Source: Parabacteroides bouchesdurhonensis (GTDB lineage Bacteria > Bacteroidota > Bacteroidia > Bacteroidales > Tannerellaceae). Taken from it: 64,000 nucleotides of DNA. The notes beneath the pieces were generated by a model. That model did not search any database and was not told where the DNA came from. It worked only from the letters and a program-made list of their open reading frames with translations. This document shows, one piece after another, positions 27,095 through 37,096 of this stretch (position 1 is its first letter; every line of letters starts with the position of its first letter). A program made the position numbers and the translations under genes. Location: contig NZ_LT896588.1 of assembly GCF_900186615.1 (NCBI RefSeq), forward strand, positions 2,338,728 through 2,402,727, in the 5' to 3' direction.

Positions 27095-30000
27095 TTAGAA
27101 ATTAACGTTTAAACCTAGACTTACAGTTCGCATATTTGGATAGGTTGCACCTTGGCTATTTGTTATTTCAGGATCCCATAATTTAAATGGAGCAAATGTT
27201 AATAAATTAACTCCCTGTAAATAAAAACGGCAATTTTTCATGTGCATCTTTTTTAAGATTGATTTGGGTAAGGTATAACCAATTTCTGCATTTTTTAAAC
27301 GTAGAAAACTTGCATTATATAGTTTACCCGTACAAAGCTGTTTATTGTTTTCGTTACGACTTGATGATAGACGTGGATATTTTGCATCAGGGTCTGGGTT
27401 TGCCAACGACCAGTGGTTCAATGCCAAGTCTTCATATAAGTTGGATGTTAAAAAAAGATCACTTTCAAAACCATTTATAGGATTACCATCCATCACTCCT
27501 GTCGTATTGCCAACTCCCTGGAAAAATACAGAGATGTCGAAACTTTTCCATACGGCACTTAAACCGAAACCGTAGTTTATTTCGGGAAGATCTGTATATC
27601 CCATAGCTACTCTATCATAGTCATTGACTATGCCATCTCCATTGATATCTTTGAATTTGCGGTCACCGGGACGAACTTCGCCATATTGTTGTACTGGGCT
27701 GTTGGCTATATCTTCTTCATCTTTAAAATACCCTGCACTCACGAGCACAAAACGATTATTATTGCGCAAAGGTTTGCCTATAGGATTCATATAATCATAT
27801 TTAGGTGCAGGAGCGTCATCATATAATTTGATATTCCGGCTGAATGTAAAGTTTGCTCTACCGGATAAATCGACTTCTCCTATACGTTTATGATATTCTA
27901 CTGAAAATTCTACTCCCTGGTTTTTCATCTGTCCGAGATTAAGGTATGGATTTACCATAACACCCACGATAGAAGGAACACTGGCTCGTTCTACAAATAT
28001 GCCGTTTCGTCTTTCATTGAAATAGTCTGCTTGTATTTTTAAAGAATTAAAAAACTCTATTTCCGCTCCTATATTTAGTTTTTTTGCTTCTTCCCAGCCT
28101 ACATTATTATTTCCCGGATAGCCTACAGATAAACCAGTGTAAGAAGTTCCGCCGCTTTCACCCCAATTAAATGATCCATGATTTTGCATAGTTGCATTAA
28201 AGGCAAATCGTTTCGTTTCTGAAATTTGGTCATTACCTGCTAAACCATAAGATGCTTTAAATTTTAACATGGAAACTACAGGAAGTATTGGTTTGAAAAA
28301 TTTCTCATTACTGATTAAGTAACCAATAGCTGCAGAGGGGAATAAACCGAAACGATGACCTGGTGCAAAGTTTTCAGACCCATTATATCCTATATTGCTT
28401 TCGAAGAAATAGGTATCTTTAAAACCATAAGTTACACGAGCTGCAATTCCTTGATTCCTGTAAGGCAATGCGTTTTCATAACTTCCTGGAAATTCATCAA
28501 GTTTTTCACGCTGATAGAATAAGAATAATCCACCTACACGATGTATATCATTGAATACACGGCTATAGGTTGCAGATGCTTCTAGATAGGTGGTTCTTGA
28601 ACCTGAATTTACGTTGCTCAATGACAGATAATCTGATCCTTCGGAAACGGTTGTGTATTCTAAGTTCCCCTCAGAGTCACGTCCTGTTGCAAAATAGGTA
28701 TTAGGACTCTTTGTTCGTTTAATTGTACTGGAATGTACCGCATCCCATGAAAACTTGATATTTGCACTTAATCCTTCTAATGGAGACCATAGTTTACCTA
28801 TATCTTGGGTTATTCCGATTAAAGCCTGTGCATTATTATGGAATATCTGTTGATATCCCGTTTTATTTAGTAGATTGTACGGGTTTACTACAGATTTTGC
28901 CGCCGCCAGAGTTCCATCCGAATACATTTGAGGGAATGCTATTGGTATTAAGGTAAATGAGCTCGACCAGATTTTGCTTGTGCCATCATTATCATCAGCA
29001 TGTGGCTGATTTTTGTTATCATATTGTGTAGACAAATTAATATTAACAACTGTACTTGATGTCAGGTCTATATCAATGTTAGAGCGGAAATTATATTTTG
29101 TATAATACATGGAAGGGTTATATTCTTCATTACTATTGGCATTGAAAATACCATTTTCCCGATAAATAGAACCTCCTACATAGTAACGAACCATTTTACC
29201 TCCGCCGGATATATTTAAATTTATACGTTGATTGGTGGTTATATCTTTATACATTTCCTCCAACCAATTTACATTCGGGTATAAATCGGGGTCTTCTCCT
29301 GATAAGTATTTCTGGATTGTTTCGGGAGTATAATATATGTTACCGTGGTTATCATCAGCATATACTTCATTATACACATTCATAAATTGTTCGGCATTTG
29401 CCATTTTGGGCATTTTGGTAGGAGCCAGTATTCCATATTCAACTCGGGCACTGACATTGGGCTTACCCTCTTTACCACGACGCGTTGTTACTAAAATGAC
29501 ACCGTTTGCTCCGCGTACACCATACAAAGCTGTTGCTGTTGCATCCTTTAGAATAGAAAATGTTTCTATATCCTCAGTGTCAACCAAGTCTAGAGAACGT
29601 TCAATACCATCAACTAATACTAAAGGCTTGGTATTTGGACCAAATGTACTGATACCACGAATCCAAAAATCGGAGCCGGCTCCTGGTTCTCCGGAACGCT
29701 GTACTGCAACAATCCCTGCCATTTGTCCGGCTAAACTATTGCTTATTTGTCCAACCGGCACTCTTAAGTCACTTAGGGATACGGTACTGATTGCACCAAC
29801 TACACTTTCCTTTTTTTGTTTACCAAATGCGACAACAGTTATTTCGTCCAATTCATTGGATTTTGGTTTAAGTTTGATAACCAAATTAGTATTATTGCCT
29901 ACAGCTACTATCTGAGTTTCCAGACCAAGAAAAGAAACTTCCAGTTTATCGCTTGGCTTCACTCTAATGGTAAATGTTCCGTCCAAATCAGTGATAACAC

Positions 30001-30481
30001 CACGGGAAGAGCCAGATACCAATACATTCACTCCGGGTAGAGGAGAATCCATATCGTCCAATACCTTACCTATTATCTCTTTCTCCGGGCCAGATTGTTG
30101 CCGTCCTGGCATCATTGTATTTTTACGAGAAATGTAAATTTGTTTATCATCTACAGTATAGGTATTATTTGTTCCTTCAAATAATTTGTCAAGTATTTTA
30201 TCTACTGTCTGATTCTCAAAATCTGCATTTACTTTTTTATTGGGATCTAGTACGCCTTCGTAAAAAAAGATCATGAATTCACTGTTTTTTTCTATTTCTT
30301 TGAAAACGTCTTTTACTGCCATGTTTTTTGCCTTTATTGTAAGTAGAGTTGATTGCGAATAGCTTTTGTTTGCCATACAGAAACTTATTCCAATCATTAA
30401 AAAAAGACAAGTTAACTTCATTATTCTATTAAATTTTGAATAAAGAGCGCATAATGAACTCTTACGAATGAAATTTATCAT
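27095..30481 (-). CDS. SusC/RagA TonB-linked outer membrane protein with STN signalling domain
   Basis: At 1128 residues this transporter has a signal sequence, an STN domain (about residues 50-118), a carboxypeptidase-like beta-sandwich domain (about 136-215), a plug and a beta-barrel ending in aromatic NVNF. The STN domain is the part that contacts a FecR anti-sigma factor, matching the FecR gene 119 bp upstream. It should import a glycan with the adjacent SusD. An internal ATG 20 codons in (30421) is an alternative start just before the hydrophobic signal core. Confidence 0.96.
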   Translation of the reverse strand: MINFIRKSSLCALYSKFNRIMKLTCLFLMIGISFCMANKSYSQSTLLTIKAKNMAVKDVFKEIEKNSEFMIFFYEGVLDPNKKVNADFENQTVDKILDKLFEGTNNTYTVDDKQIYISRKNTMMPGRQQSGPEKEIIGKVLDDMDSPLPGVNVLVSGSSRGVITDLDGTFTIRVKPSDKLEVSFLGLETQIVAVGNNTNLVIKLKPKSNELDEITVVAFGKQKKESVVGAISTVSLSDLRVPVGQISNSLAGQMAGIVAVQRSGEPGAGSDFWIRGISTFGPNTKPLVLVDGIERSLDLVDTEDIETFSILKDATATALYGVRGANGVILVTTRRGKEGKPNVSARVEYGILAPTKMPKMANAEQFMNVYNEVYADDNHGNIYYTPETIQKYLSGEDPDLYPNVNWLEEMYKDITTNQRINLNISGGGKMVRYYVGGSIYRENGIFNANSNEEYNPSMYYTKYNFRSNIDIDLTSSTVVNINLSTQYDNKNQPHADDNDGTSKIWSSSFTLIPIAFPQMYSDGTLAAAKSVVNPYNLLNKTGYQQIFHNNAQALIGITQDIGKLWSPLEGLSANIKFSWDAVHSSTIKRTKSPNTYFATGRDSEGNLEYTTVSEGSDYLSLSNVNSGSRTTYLEASATYSRVFNDIHRVGGLFLFYQREKLDEFPGSYENALPYRNQGIAARVTYGFKDTYFFESNIGYNGSENFAPGHRFGLFPSAAIGYLISNEKFFKPILPVVSMLKFKASYGLAGNDQISETKRFAFNATMQNHGSFNWGESGGTSYTGLSVGYPGNNNVGWEEAKKLNIGAEIEFFNSLKIQADYFNERRNGIFVERASVPSIVGVMVNPYLNLGQMKNQGVEFSVEYHKRIGEVDLSGRANFTFSRNIKLYDDAPAPKYDYMNPIGKPLRNNNRFVLVSAGYFKDEEDIANSPVQQYGEVRPGDRKFKDINGDGIVNDYDRVAMGYTDLPEINYGFGLSAVWKSFDISVFFQGVGNTTGVMDGNPINGFESDLFLTSNLYEDLALNHWSLANPDPDAKYPRLSSSRNENNKQLCTGKLYNASFLRLKNAEIGYTLPKSILKKMHMKNCRFYLQGVNLLTFAPFKLWDPEITNSQGATYPNMRTVSLGLNVNF

Positions 30482-30600
30482 ACATTTGTATAGATTTTAG
30501 GTTTTACAATTATGGATTTGTTGGATTTAAAATCTCAGGACCGGATGATATTTGCGGTATTGTCCGGTCATTTTTGTCATTATCTTATTTCAATTATAAT

Positions 30601-31782
30601 TTACTCATAGGCATTGTGATTTAAGGTTACTACGAATTGATTATCTCTTTGCTCTACAAGAATTGGAGCTGTCTGTTTTAGTCCATTTAAAACACGAGAT
30701 AGATTGTCTTTTAGATCTAACTTTCCATAGCATATAAGTTTAGCAGCTTCCGGTTCTACCTGAATAGTTATTCCATAATAGCGAGACAATCGTTTTAATA
30801 TTTCTCCCATATTTTCACTCTTAAATTGGTAGAATCCATCTTTCCAGGAAATATAATCAGTTACATCTACTTCATGAATATTTATAGATCTTGTTTCCTC
30901 CGTATAAGTCAAACAGTTTTTAGGAGTAAGGTCTGACTGTTTATTATCAGCATGTACTTGTACAGAACCAGAAACTAGAACAACTGTGGCTATTTTGTCA
31001 CTCTCATAAGCCATAACATTAAATTCTGTACCCGTCACGCGGACATCCATATTTTTTGTTCTTACAAAGAAGGGGGATCGTTTATCGGAATGTACATTTA
31101 GGAATATCTCTCCATCTACATAAATTTCCCGTATGTTTTTTTTAAAAGTTACCGGATATATTACACTTGTTCCGGAATTAACCCAAAGAATTGTACCGTC
31201 TGAAAGTTCCAATGTTGAGCGTTTGCCTGTTGGAACAATCAATTGATTATATTTTTCTTCTTTTTCTTTAACTGGTGTTTCTTCATGAACTATTTTATCA
31301 TTAACTTTTACATCTCCCCCTGTATTATATTTTACGTTAGCGGCTTCTCCTTCTAATGCAATCCTTTTATCATCGGTGAGTACAAGTTGGATTTCATTGT
31401 CATTGGATTTCTTTTTTAGTTTATCAGCAATTTTTCGGATTTCAGGATTTATCTTATATTTTGTTTCTTCTGAGAAGTGGTATCCAATAGCTAAAAAGAT
31501 TAAAATACTAGCTGCAATACTAGACGCATAGATAAAAATGAGTTTTTTATTTTTTGATTGCCTTTGTTTTTGTATTAACCGTTTAGCCTCTTCTTTCCTT
31601 AATTCGGGATTTTCTTTCATGCCTTGAGTTTCTTTCCAGATAGCAAGGGACAGCATTTCAAACTCGTTCTCTCCTTCTTGAGTGTTCATATAAGACTTCA
31701 GTTTGTCTATATCCTTACGCTGATATATACCAGATACTAACTTGGACAAAGGAGATTTGTTATCTATATGTTTATTTTTCAT
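30601..31782 (-). CDS. FecR family anti-sigma factor
   Basis: The 393-residue protein has a cytoplasmic N-terminal part (1-80), one membrane helix (about 81-101), a periplasmic FecR domain (about 185-285) with the LPDGTxVWLN-like stretch LSDGTILWVNSGT, and a C-terminal DUF4974 domain (about 320-390). It should hold the ECF sigma factor inactive until the STN domain of SusC signals substrate. It is the first gene of the leftward operon, while the likely partner sigma gene is at the far end. Confidence 0.94.
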   Translation of the reverse strand: MKNKHIDNKSPLSKLVSGIYQRKDIDKLKSYMNTQEGENEFEMLSLAIWKETQGMKENPELRKEEAKRLIQKQRQSKNKKLIFIYASSIAASILIFLAIGYHFSEETKYKINPEIRKIADKLKKKSNDNEIQLVLTDDKRIALEGEAANVKYNTGGDVKVNDKIVHEETPVKEKEEKYNQLIVPTGKRSTLELSDGTILWVNSGTSVIYPVTFKKNIREIYVDGEIFLNVHSDKRSPFFVRTKNMDVRVTGTEFNVMAYESDKIATVVLVSGSVQVHADNKQSDLTPKNCLTYTEETRSINIHEVDVTDYISWKDGFYQFKSENMGEILKRLSRYYGITIQVEPEAAKLICYGKLDLKDNLSRVLNGLKQTAPILVEQRDNQFVVTLNHNAYE

Positions 31783-31906
31783 ATCTGCTTTTTGACTATT
31801 CTATAAATTATACAATGCAAAATAGAAGAGTAGGGAGATGAATTTGAACTTTAACATTTATTTTAATATCTATACCTGTTTATAGTGTCGATAGACTATT
31901 AATAAT

Positions 31907-31940
31907 AAAAAGCTACCCGTCTCACGACGAATAGCTTTTT
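31907..31940 (-). terminator. Terminator downstream of the beta-helix lipoprotein gene
   Basis: AAAAAGCTA (31907-31915) pairs with TAGCTTTTT (31932-31940); an inner CGTC/GACG stem closes on TCAC. Read leftward, it lies 26 bp past the lipoprotein stop and ends in U-rich sequence. The symmetric A/T tracts would allow function in both directions. Confidence 0.8.
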
Positions 31941-31966
31941 ATACCTTGTGAGTTTTATATAAAGAG

Positions 31967-33502
31967 TTAATAATCTGTATTTTGAGGATCAAAATTGGTC
32001 CAGCCTTTCATCCAGTTGTCTGCCTCGGAATCACTTTTGAAAGCTCCGATATAATCAACTTTATCAAAGAAAGGATCGCTCAACATGGCATCAGTAAACA
32101 AATCGGCATGTTCTACTAATGGGCTACCTGATTTAGGTCCATAATTCGGGGATGTTGCCAGACTGTTCGGTTGATTAAGACCAAGCTCTGCTATTGTATC
32201 GAAGTACTTATTTCCCGTTTGATTCAAGAAGAAATCGTGTGAGAAGGAGATTTTGCCTGCTTCTTCATTCGTTCCGTCGGTTGAATACAAGTCTTTCCAT
32301 GATTTATTTACGTCTGAGCCTAAAACAGTCATTTGGGCAAAGTACAGGTTGTTGAGTTTCAGGTCGCCGTTAGTAGCCCATGTTTGGGTAGTACCTTTCT
32401 GATTATCTAATAATATACCTACCGGATAGCCAATTGCTACAGAATTGAAACAATTCAGTTTGCTGTTACGGCGGATTTGCATGGCAGCTTGGAATGTTCC
32501 AGTTTTGGAACCGTTGTTCGGGTTCAGGGTTCCGCCATTGATATAATCGGAAGTATTAGCAAAATCGGCTGCTTGTCCGATTGGACCTACAAAGGTAACA
32601 TTGCTGAATGTACAAGTAGTGAAAGGGTCTTTGGTTGAACCGTCGGCATCGTTATCCGATTCGAAGCCGTTGGACAAAGACGTATCGGCAATTTTAGGAT
32701 GGCGTACACCTAATAGGAATTGTAATTTACCGGAGAAGCCGTTGTCTGTATCAAATTCATCATCCCAACCGTGATAAGCTACCAAATATTTACAGTTTAC
32801 AGTACCACCGAACCATTCGTAAGAGTCGTCGTTGGAGTATGATACCTGCAAATGGTCAACCTGTGTGCCGCTACCAACAGAACCAAAAGTAATTCCGTTT
32901 ATTTCCTGGTCTGCCTTGAATGGATAACCGGCAAATTCAACACGTACATAGCTGATGATACCGGAATTGTCCGTGTCATCCTGACCACCGTACATTGTTC
33001 TCGGACCTCCTTCGATTTGTTTCTCTACGCCATTGTTCTTTGCCTTACCGCAGATGATTAATCCACCCCAATCACCTGGACGGCGAGAGCCTGGGACTTG
33101 TTCTGATGTCATGACAATAGGAGCATCCGCCGTACCTTTAGCGAATAGTTTACCTCCACGTTCTACAATCAATGCAGCTTTTGTTTCTTTGTCACCTTTG
33201 ATGATGGTTCCCGGTTCGATAGTCAGTTCCACTCCGTCTGCGACATAACACCATCCCTTCATGTGGTAAGTGCCTTTTTTCAACGTATATTTTCCTTTAG
33301 GCATTTCGAATTCCTGTTCGCCATTACCCAGTTGGCTGATACTTCCATCTTCTGCTTTGAAAAGGATAACATCTTCCAGTTCGTTTTTCTCACCCGGATC
33401 TGTACCGGGGGCAGTACTGTTGCTGTCGTCACTACATGCTGTCATGGAGATAACGGTTGCTACCATTGTAAAGAATACATTTGCTAAACTAATCTTTTTC
33501 AT
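31967..33502 (-). CDS. Surface lipoprotein with right-handed beta-helix character
   Basis: The 511-residue protein has a lipobox (ISMTAC), a linker rich in Ser, Thr and Pro, and from about residue 80 a run of short strands typical of parallel beta-helices (LTIEPGTIIKGDKETKAALI, then GGKLFAKGTADAPIVMTS). Several DN/DD-rich loops could bind calcium or glycan. It follows a TonB-dependent receptor by 47 bp, a pairing often seen in Bacteroidetes, and likely acts as its surface partner. The ligand is unknown. Confidence 0.75.
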   Translation of the reverse strand: MKKISLANVFFTMVATVISMTACSDDSNSTAPGTDPGEKNELEDVILFKAEDGSISQLGNGEQEFEMPKGKYTLKKGTYHMKGWCYVADGVELTIEPGTIIKGDKETKAALIVERGGKLFAKGTADAPIVMTSEQVPGSRRPGDWGGLIICGKAKNNGVEKQIEGGPRTMYGGQDDTDNSGIISYVRVEFAGYPFKADQEINGITFGSVGSGTQVDHLQVSYSNDDSYEWFGGTVNCKYLVAYHGWDDEFDTDNGFSGKLQFLLGVRHPKIADTSLSNGFESDNDADGSTKDPFTTCTFSNVTFVGPIGQAADFANTSDYINGGTLNPNNGSKTGTFQAAMQIRRNSKLNCFNSVAIGYPVGILLDNQKGTTQTWATNGDLKLNNLYFAQMTVLGSDVNKSWKDLYSTDGTNEEAGKISFSHDFFLNQTGNKYFDTIAELGLNQPNSLATSPNYGPKSGSPLVEHADLFTDAMLSDPFFDKVDYIGAFKSDSEADNWMKGWTNFDPQNTDY

Positions 33503-33549
33503 ATTCTCTCTGTTTAATTAAATAATAAATATGTTTTTATTTTGTGGTA

Positions 33550-36378
33550 TTACAAGTTGTAACTTAGAGTAAGGAAGAAGTTCCTGCCTGGTTTGTATTG
33601 TTTTGTAATTTGTTCACGCTCCTGAAGTGTATTGTTGGAATCGTAGAACTTAGGATACTGGATGAATGTCACTTTTTCTCCCAGCAGATTACGAACACTG
33701 GCTTTCACTTCCCATCGTTTGGCAAACTTCTTGCTGAAGTTCAGGTCGATGGTGTTGCGTGCCAGCTCGTAAGTATCAGGAAAATCGTTGTTCACAGAAC
33801 CACCTTCCGTCATGTCGGCGTTTCCCACTTCCATGATACGTTTTCCAATACGGTTGTACAAGGCGCTGGCGTTGATTCCGTAGCGATCATTTTGGTAGAA
33901 GAAACCTGTATTAATAAGGTAAGGCGACTGTCCTTGCATGGGACGGTTTTTATCCTGGCTTCCTTTTTCAAAATGAACTTTACTATTGATATATGCCCCG
34001 TTGAAGTTCCAACTGAAATCTTTCAGGCCAATGAAGTCCAGATTTTTCTTTATCTCAACTTCTACACCATAATTGTCGGCACTTTTGGCATTGACATAGG
34101 TATAAGTATAGCTTCCTCCGTTATCGATATAAGTCCATTCGATAGGGTTATCGAAACGTTTATAGAACAGAGCTACCGATACCACTTCATTAGGTGTGGG
34201 ATAATACTCGTATCTTAGGTCTACGTTCTGGATATAAGCCGGTTTCAGGTTTGAGTTACCCATTACGCTACTGAACAGATCGAAGTCGTAATAAACAGAA
34301 CTGGACATTTCGCGAAATTCCGGACGATTTGCCGACAAACCGTAAGCCAGACGTAACTGATTCTGTTCGTTGAATTTGTAGCTGGTGTTCAATGATGGAA
34401 ACAAATGGTTAGTCGGATAATTATACTTTTTGCTTTTCCAGTCTTTAATAGTTGTGTAACTGGTTAATTGCATCCGGTTATATTCATAACGTATGCCGGC
34501 ATAGATATCTAACTTCTCCACAGGAATATTTATTCCGAGGTAACCGGCTGCCAGAATATTATTTCCTTTGTAACTGTCACGATTATCGGTATCTTCATAG
34601 ACATATAGCTTGTCGGCTCCGAAATATTGAGGGGTCAGGATTTCATTTACAATATCCATATACTCGAAACCGGAAGGTACATTTTGTATATTCCAGCGGT
34701 AAAAGAAAGCCCGGTTGTTATATGTACGATTACGATATTCGGCATAAGCACCAACTTTCAGAGCAGGGTGGAGGTTGCCAATGTTAAAATCATACTGGTA
34801 ATTGAGCGCTGCCGAACCGATGTTTTCGTCTAAACGATAAAAGAAACGTTTCATTTCGTTTTGATCAATGTGCATTTCTCCTTCGTGTGAATCTCCGACG
34901 AAACCGTTTTCTTCACGGTTGATGATACGTCGGTCCGGCTGGTTCTTGTTGGCATAGGCATAACCAATGCTCCAGTCTAATTTGGAATTATCCCGATTGT
35001 GCGTACCGGTGAACTGTCCATTGTATGTAGTACGGCTACTATAGAAATATTCCTGTTGCTCCTGGATATATTCTCCGCTATTGAAGAGGATACCGTTACG
35101 GGTGGTATAGCGGCTTTGCCCAAGTTGGTTTACTATGTTTTTAAGTTCATATTTATCTTGGTCGTTTGGCATGAAAGTCAGATTGACCATCCCTCCCAGA
35201 CGAATATCGTTACTATATACATTATCTGTATATTTGTTTTTGTAATCCGATTGATCCTTCACTACATCATACAGGCTGTAACGGGCATTCAGCATATCCA
35301 ATTGGCTTTTGTAAGCATTTGTATAATTTACAGCAGCGATAACGGCAAGACGTTTCCCATTATCCAGATCGAATTTGTGGCTAAGTGAAGCATTCAGGCG
35401 CAGGTCGGCAACCGGAGTCTTGGTTTTGATAGCCCAATTGTTGTTGAATCCGTTATGAGTAATTTGATCGACGGCTGTTTTGTCGCTATTGTCTAAGCGG
35501 CTGGTATAAGAGCCTTCCATTTTACGCATGCCATTGTCGAAACCTAAAAAGTCTGTTCCACTACCCGGACTGTACATGAAATCACGGAAATGAGCCTGGT
35601 CATTTATACTTCCTCCTACTGAGAAAGAGAAACTGTTGTGATCCGGAACATCCTTTGTTTTTATTTTGATGAAACCACCGGAGAAATCGGCCGGAAGTTC
35701 TGGTGCAGGACTTTTTACTACAATTATATTATCCATTTGAGAGCTTGGTATAATATCGAAGGAGAACGCACGTGAATCCGCTTCGGAACTCGGTACGGCA
35801 CCGTTGTTAATCCATACATTATTATACCGTTGTGCTAATCCGCGAACCATAACGAACTTGCCGTCAATGATAGAGATACCCGGAATGCGGCGGATTACTT
35901 CGGAGGCATCCCTGTCCTGTGTTCGTATGATTTGCTGGGCGGAGATACCGGATTGTACCAACAGACTGGCTTTGTTTGCTTTCAGTATTGCAAGGTCTGT
36001 ATTTTGTCTCATTTGAGCTACCACAACAACACCTTCAAGAGCAAGGCTTGCCTCTGTCATTTCTGCGTTCACTACTGTTTTTTGCCCTTTGCTTACAGTA
36101 ACATTGTTTAATTCGATAGGAGTATAGGATATATATTTGATGTTAATTTTATATAGGCCGGGTTTTATATTGGGAATAGTAAAATTTCCGTCTAAATCGG
36201 TTACGGCCCCTATTGTAGTTCCTTCTAATTGTATGGTTGCACCCATTAAAGGTTCTTTGCTTGTTTTGTCGGTTATGTTACCTGTAATAGAACCTTCATT
36301 GTTATCAGCTAATCCTGGAAGTGTGGAGAGTAGTAATAAGAATAAAAAGAAACAAGTCTTTTTGTAGATATTTTTCAT
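33550..36378 (-). CDS. TonB-dependent receptor with carboxypeptidase-like N-terminal domain
   Basis: The 942-residue outer-membrane receptor has a signal peptide (about 1-24), a carboxypeptidase-regulatory-like domain (about 28-112, with GSITGNITDKTSKEPLMGAT), a plug (from about 135, with RDASEVIRRIPGISI) and a beta-barrel ending FFLTLSYNL. It lacks an STN domain and has no SusD neighbour, so it differs from the classic SusC. It forms an operon with the downstream beta-helix lipoprotein. Confidence 0.94.
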   Translation of the reverse strand: MKNIYKKTCFFLFLLLLSTLPGLADNNEGSITGNITDKTSKEPLMGATIQLEGTTIGAVTDLDGNFTIPNIKPGLYKINIKYISYTPIELNNVTVSKGQKTVVNAEMTEASLALEGVVVVAQMRQNTDLAILKANKASLLVQSGISAQQIIRTQDRDASEVIRRIPGISIIDGKFVMVRGLAQRYNNVWINNGAVPSSEADSRAFSFDIIPSSQMDNIIVVKSPAPELPADFSGGFIKIKTKDVPDHNSFSFSVGGSINDQAHFRDFMYSPGSGTDFLGFDNGMRKMEGSYTSRLDNSDKTAVDQITHNGFNNNWAIKTKTPVADLRLNASLSHKFDLDNGKRLAVIAAVNYTNAYKSQLDMLNARYSLYDVVKDQSDYKNKYTDNVYSNDIRLGGMVNLTFMPNDQDKYELKNIVNQLGQSRYTTRNGILFNSGEYIQEQQEYFYSSRTTYNGQFTGTHNRDNSKLDWSIGYAYANKNQPDRRIINREENGFVGDSHEGEMHIDQNEMKRFFYRLDENIGSAALNYQYDFNIGNLHPALKVGAYAEYRNRTYNNRAFFYRWNIQNVPSGFEYMDIVNEILTPQYFGADKLYVYEDTDNRDSYKGNNILAAGYLGINIPVEKLDIYAGIRYEYNRMQLTSYTTIKDWKSKKYNYPTNHLFPSLNTSYKFNEQNQLRLAYGLSANRPEFREMSSSVYYDFDLFSSVMGNSNLKPAYIQNVDLRYEYYPTPNEVVSVALFYKRFDNPIEWTYIDNGGSYTYTYVNAKSADNYGVEVEIKKNLDFIGLKDFSWNFNGAYINSKVHFEKGSQDKNRPMQGQSPYLINTGFFYQNDRYGINASALYNRIGKRIMEVGNADMTEGGSVNNDFPDTYELARNTIDLNFSKKFAKRWEVKASVRNLLGEKVTFIQYPKFYDSNNTLQEREQITKQYKPGRNFFLTLSYNL

Positions 36379-36560
36379 ACGCTTTCTTTATATAAATTCT
36401 GCCGCAAAGATGAAGTGGAAATATTACGAGGTCGCGACAGTGGTCAGACGAATTTTTTACAATTTTATTTCAAAAGAATGACAACTGTTTTTGTATGGTT
36501 AAATTGAAGAATGACATATGTTTGTCATTAGTTTACAATCGTTTTGAAATGTCAGGAAGG

Positions 36561-36568
36561 TATTTTTG
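36561..36568 (+). promoter_or_regulatory. -7 element of the YwqK-like gene
   Basis: TATTTTTG is an exact TAnnTTTG 25 bp upstream of the ATG at 36594. It supports that start rather than one at 36495. No good -33 element is seen. Confidence 0.5.
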
Positions 36569-36593
36569 CACAAATCAATTCAGCAATATAATT

Positions 36594-37070
36594 ATGATAA
36601 AAAGAAAACTTCTTGTTGCATTGTTTTTAATAATGTCTGCTACGTACTGCTTTGCTCAAGATTTAGTATTAAGTGAAGGCCAGTATTATACGGACGAGTC
36701 ATTAACGAGTCTTTATACAGGTCGCTATACCGAGTTTTATGATGACGGCATGTTAAAGATGGAGCTGTATTTACAGGATGGACGTCCGGAAGGAACTTAT
36801 GTTATATACTATCCGGATGGAAAAACCGCAGAAGTGCGAGCTTATTATAAAGGACAGTTTCATGGAGAATGGCGTACTTATAATGAACAAGGTGATCTGG
36901 TAGCGTTGGCTACGTACCATGACGGACAAAAAGATGGGGCATGGCGTATCTGGAATGATAAGGGTGTCTTAAGATTTGAAATGTTCTATACCAAGGGTAA
37001 GAAGAGCGGTATTTGGAGAACCTGGGATGATGAGGGTAATTTATTATCGGAAGAAAAACAAGGGAATTAA
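36594..37070 (+). CDS. YwqK/MORN-repeat secreted protein
   Basis: The 158-residue protein starts with a signal peptide (ending YCFAQ) and then has about five repeats of the form YxDGxLxxxxxYxxGxxxGxWxxY, the MORN-like pattern of the YwqK family. Automated pipelines sometimes call this family a toxin-antitoxin antitoxin, but the signal peptide and absence of a toxin partner argue against that. An in-frame upstream ATG at 36495 would add 33 residues before the signal peptide. It converges on the S4-protein gene. Confidence 0.82.
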   Translation: MIKRKLLVALFLIMSATYCFAQDLVLSEGQYYTDESLTSLYTGRYTEFYDDGMLKMELYLQDGRPEGTYVIYYPDGKTAEVRAYYKGQFHGEWRTYNEQGDLVALATYHDGQKDGAWRIWNDKGVLRFEMFYTKGKKSGIWRTWDDEGNLLSEEKQGN

Positions 37071-37096
37071 GATTGGATATATTACAATTGAATTCC

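Noticed and set aside
36495..36593. Longer N-terminus for the YwqK-like protein
   Set aside because: It would place 33 residues before a clear signal peptide and start upstream of the -7 element at 36561-36568.
36594..37070. Antitoxin of a toxin-antitoxin pair (a common label for YwqK proteins)
   Set aside because: It has a signal peptide, is repeat-based and has no toxin-like neighbour.
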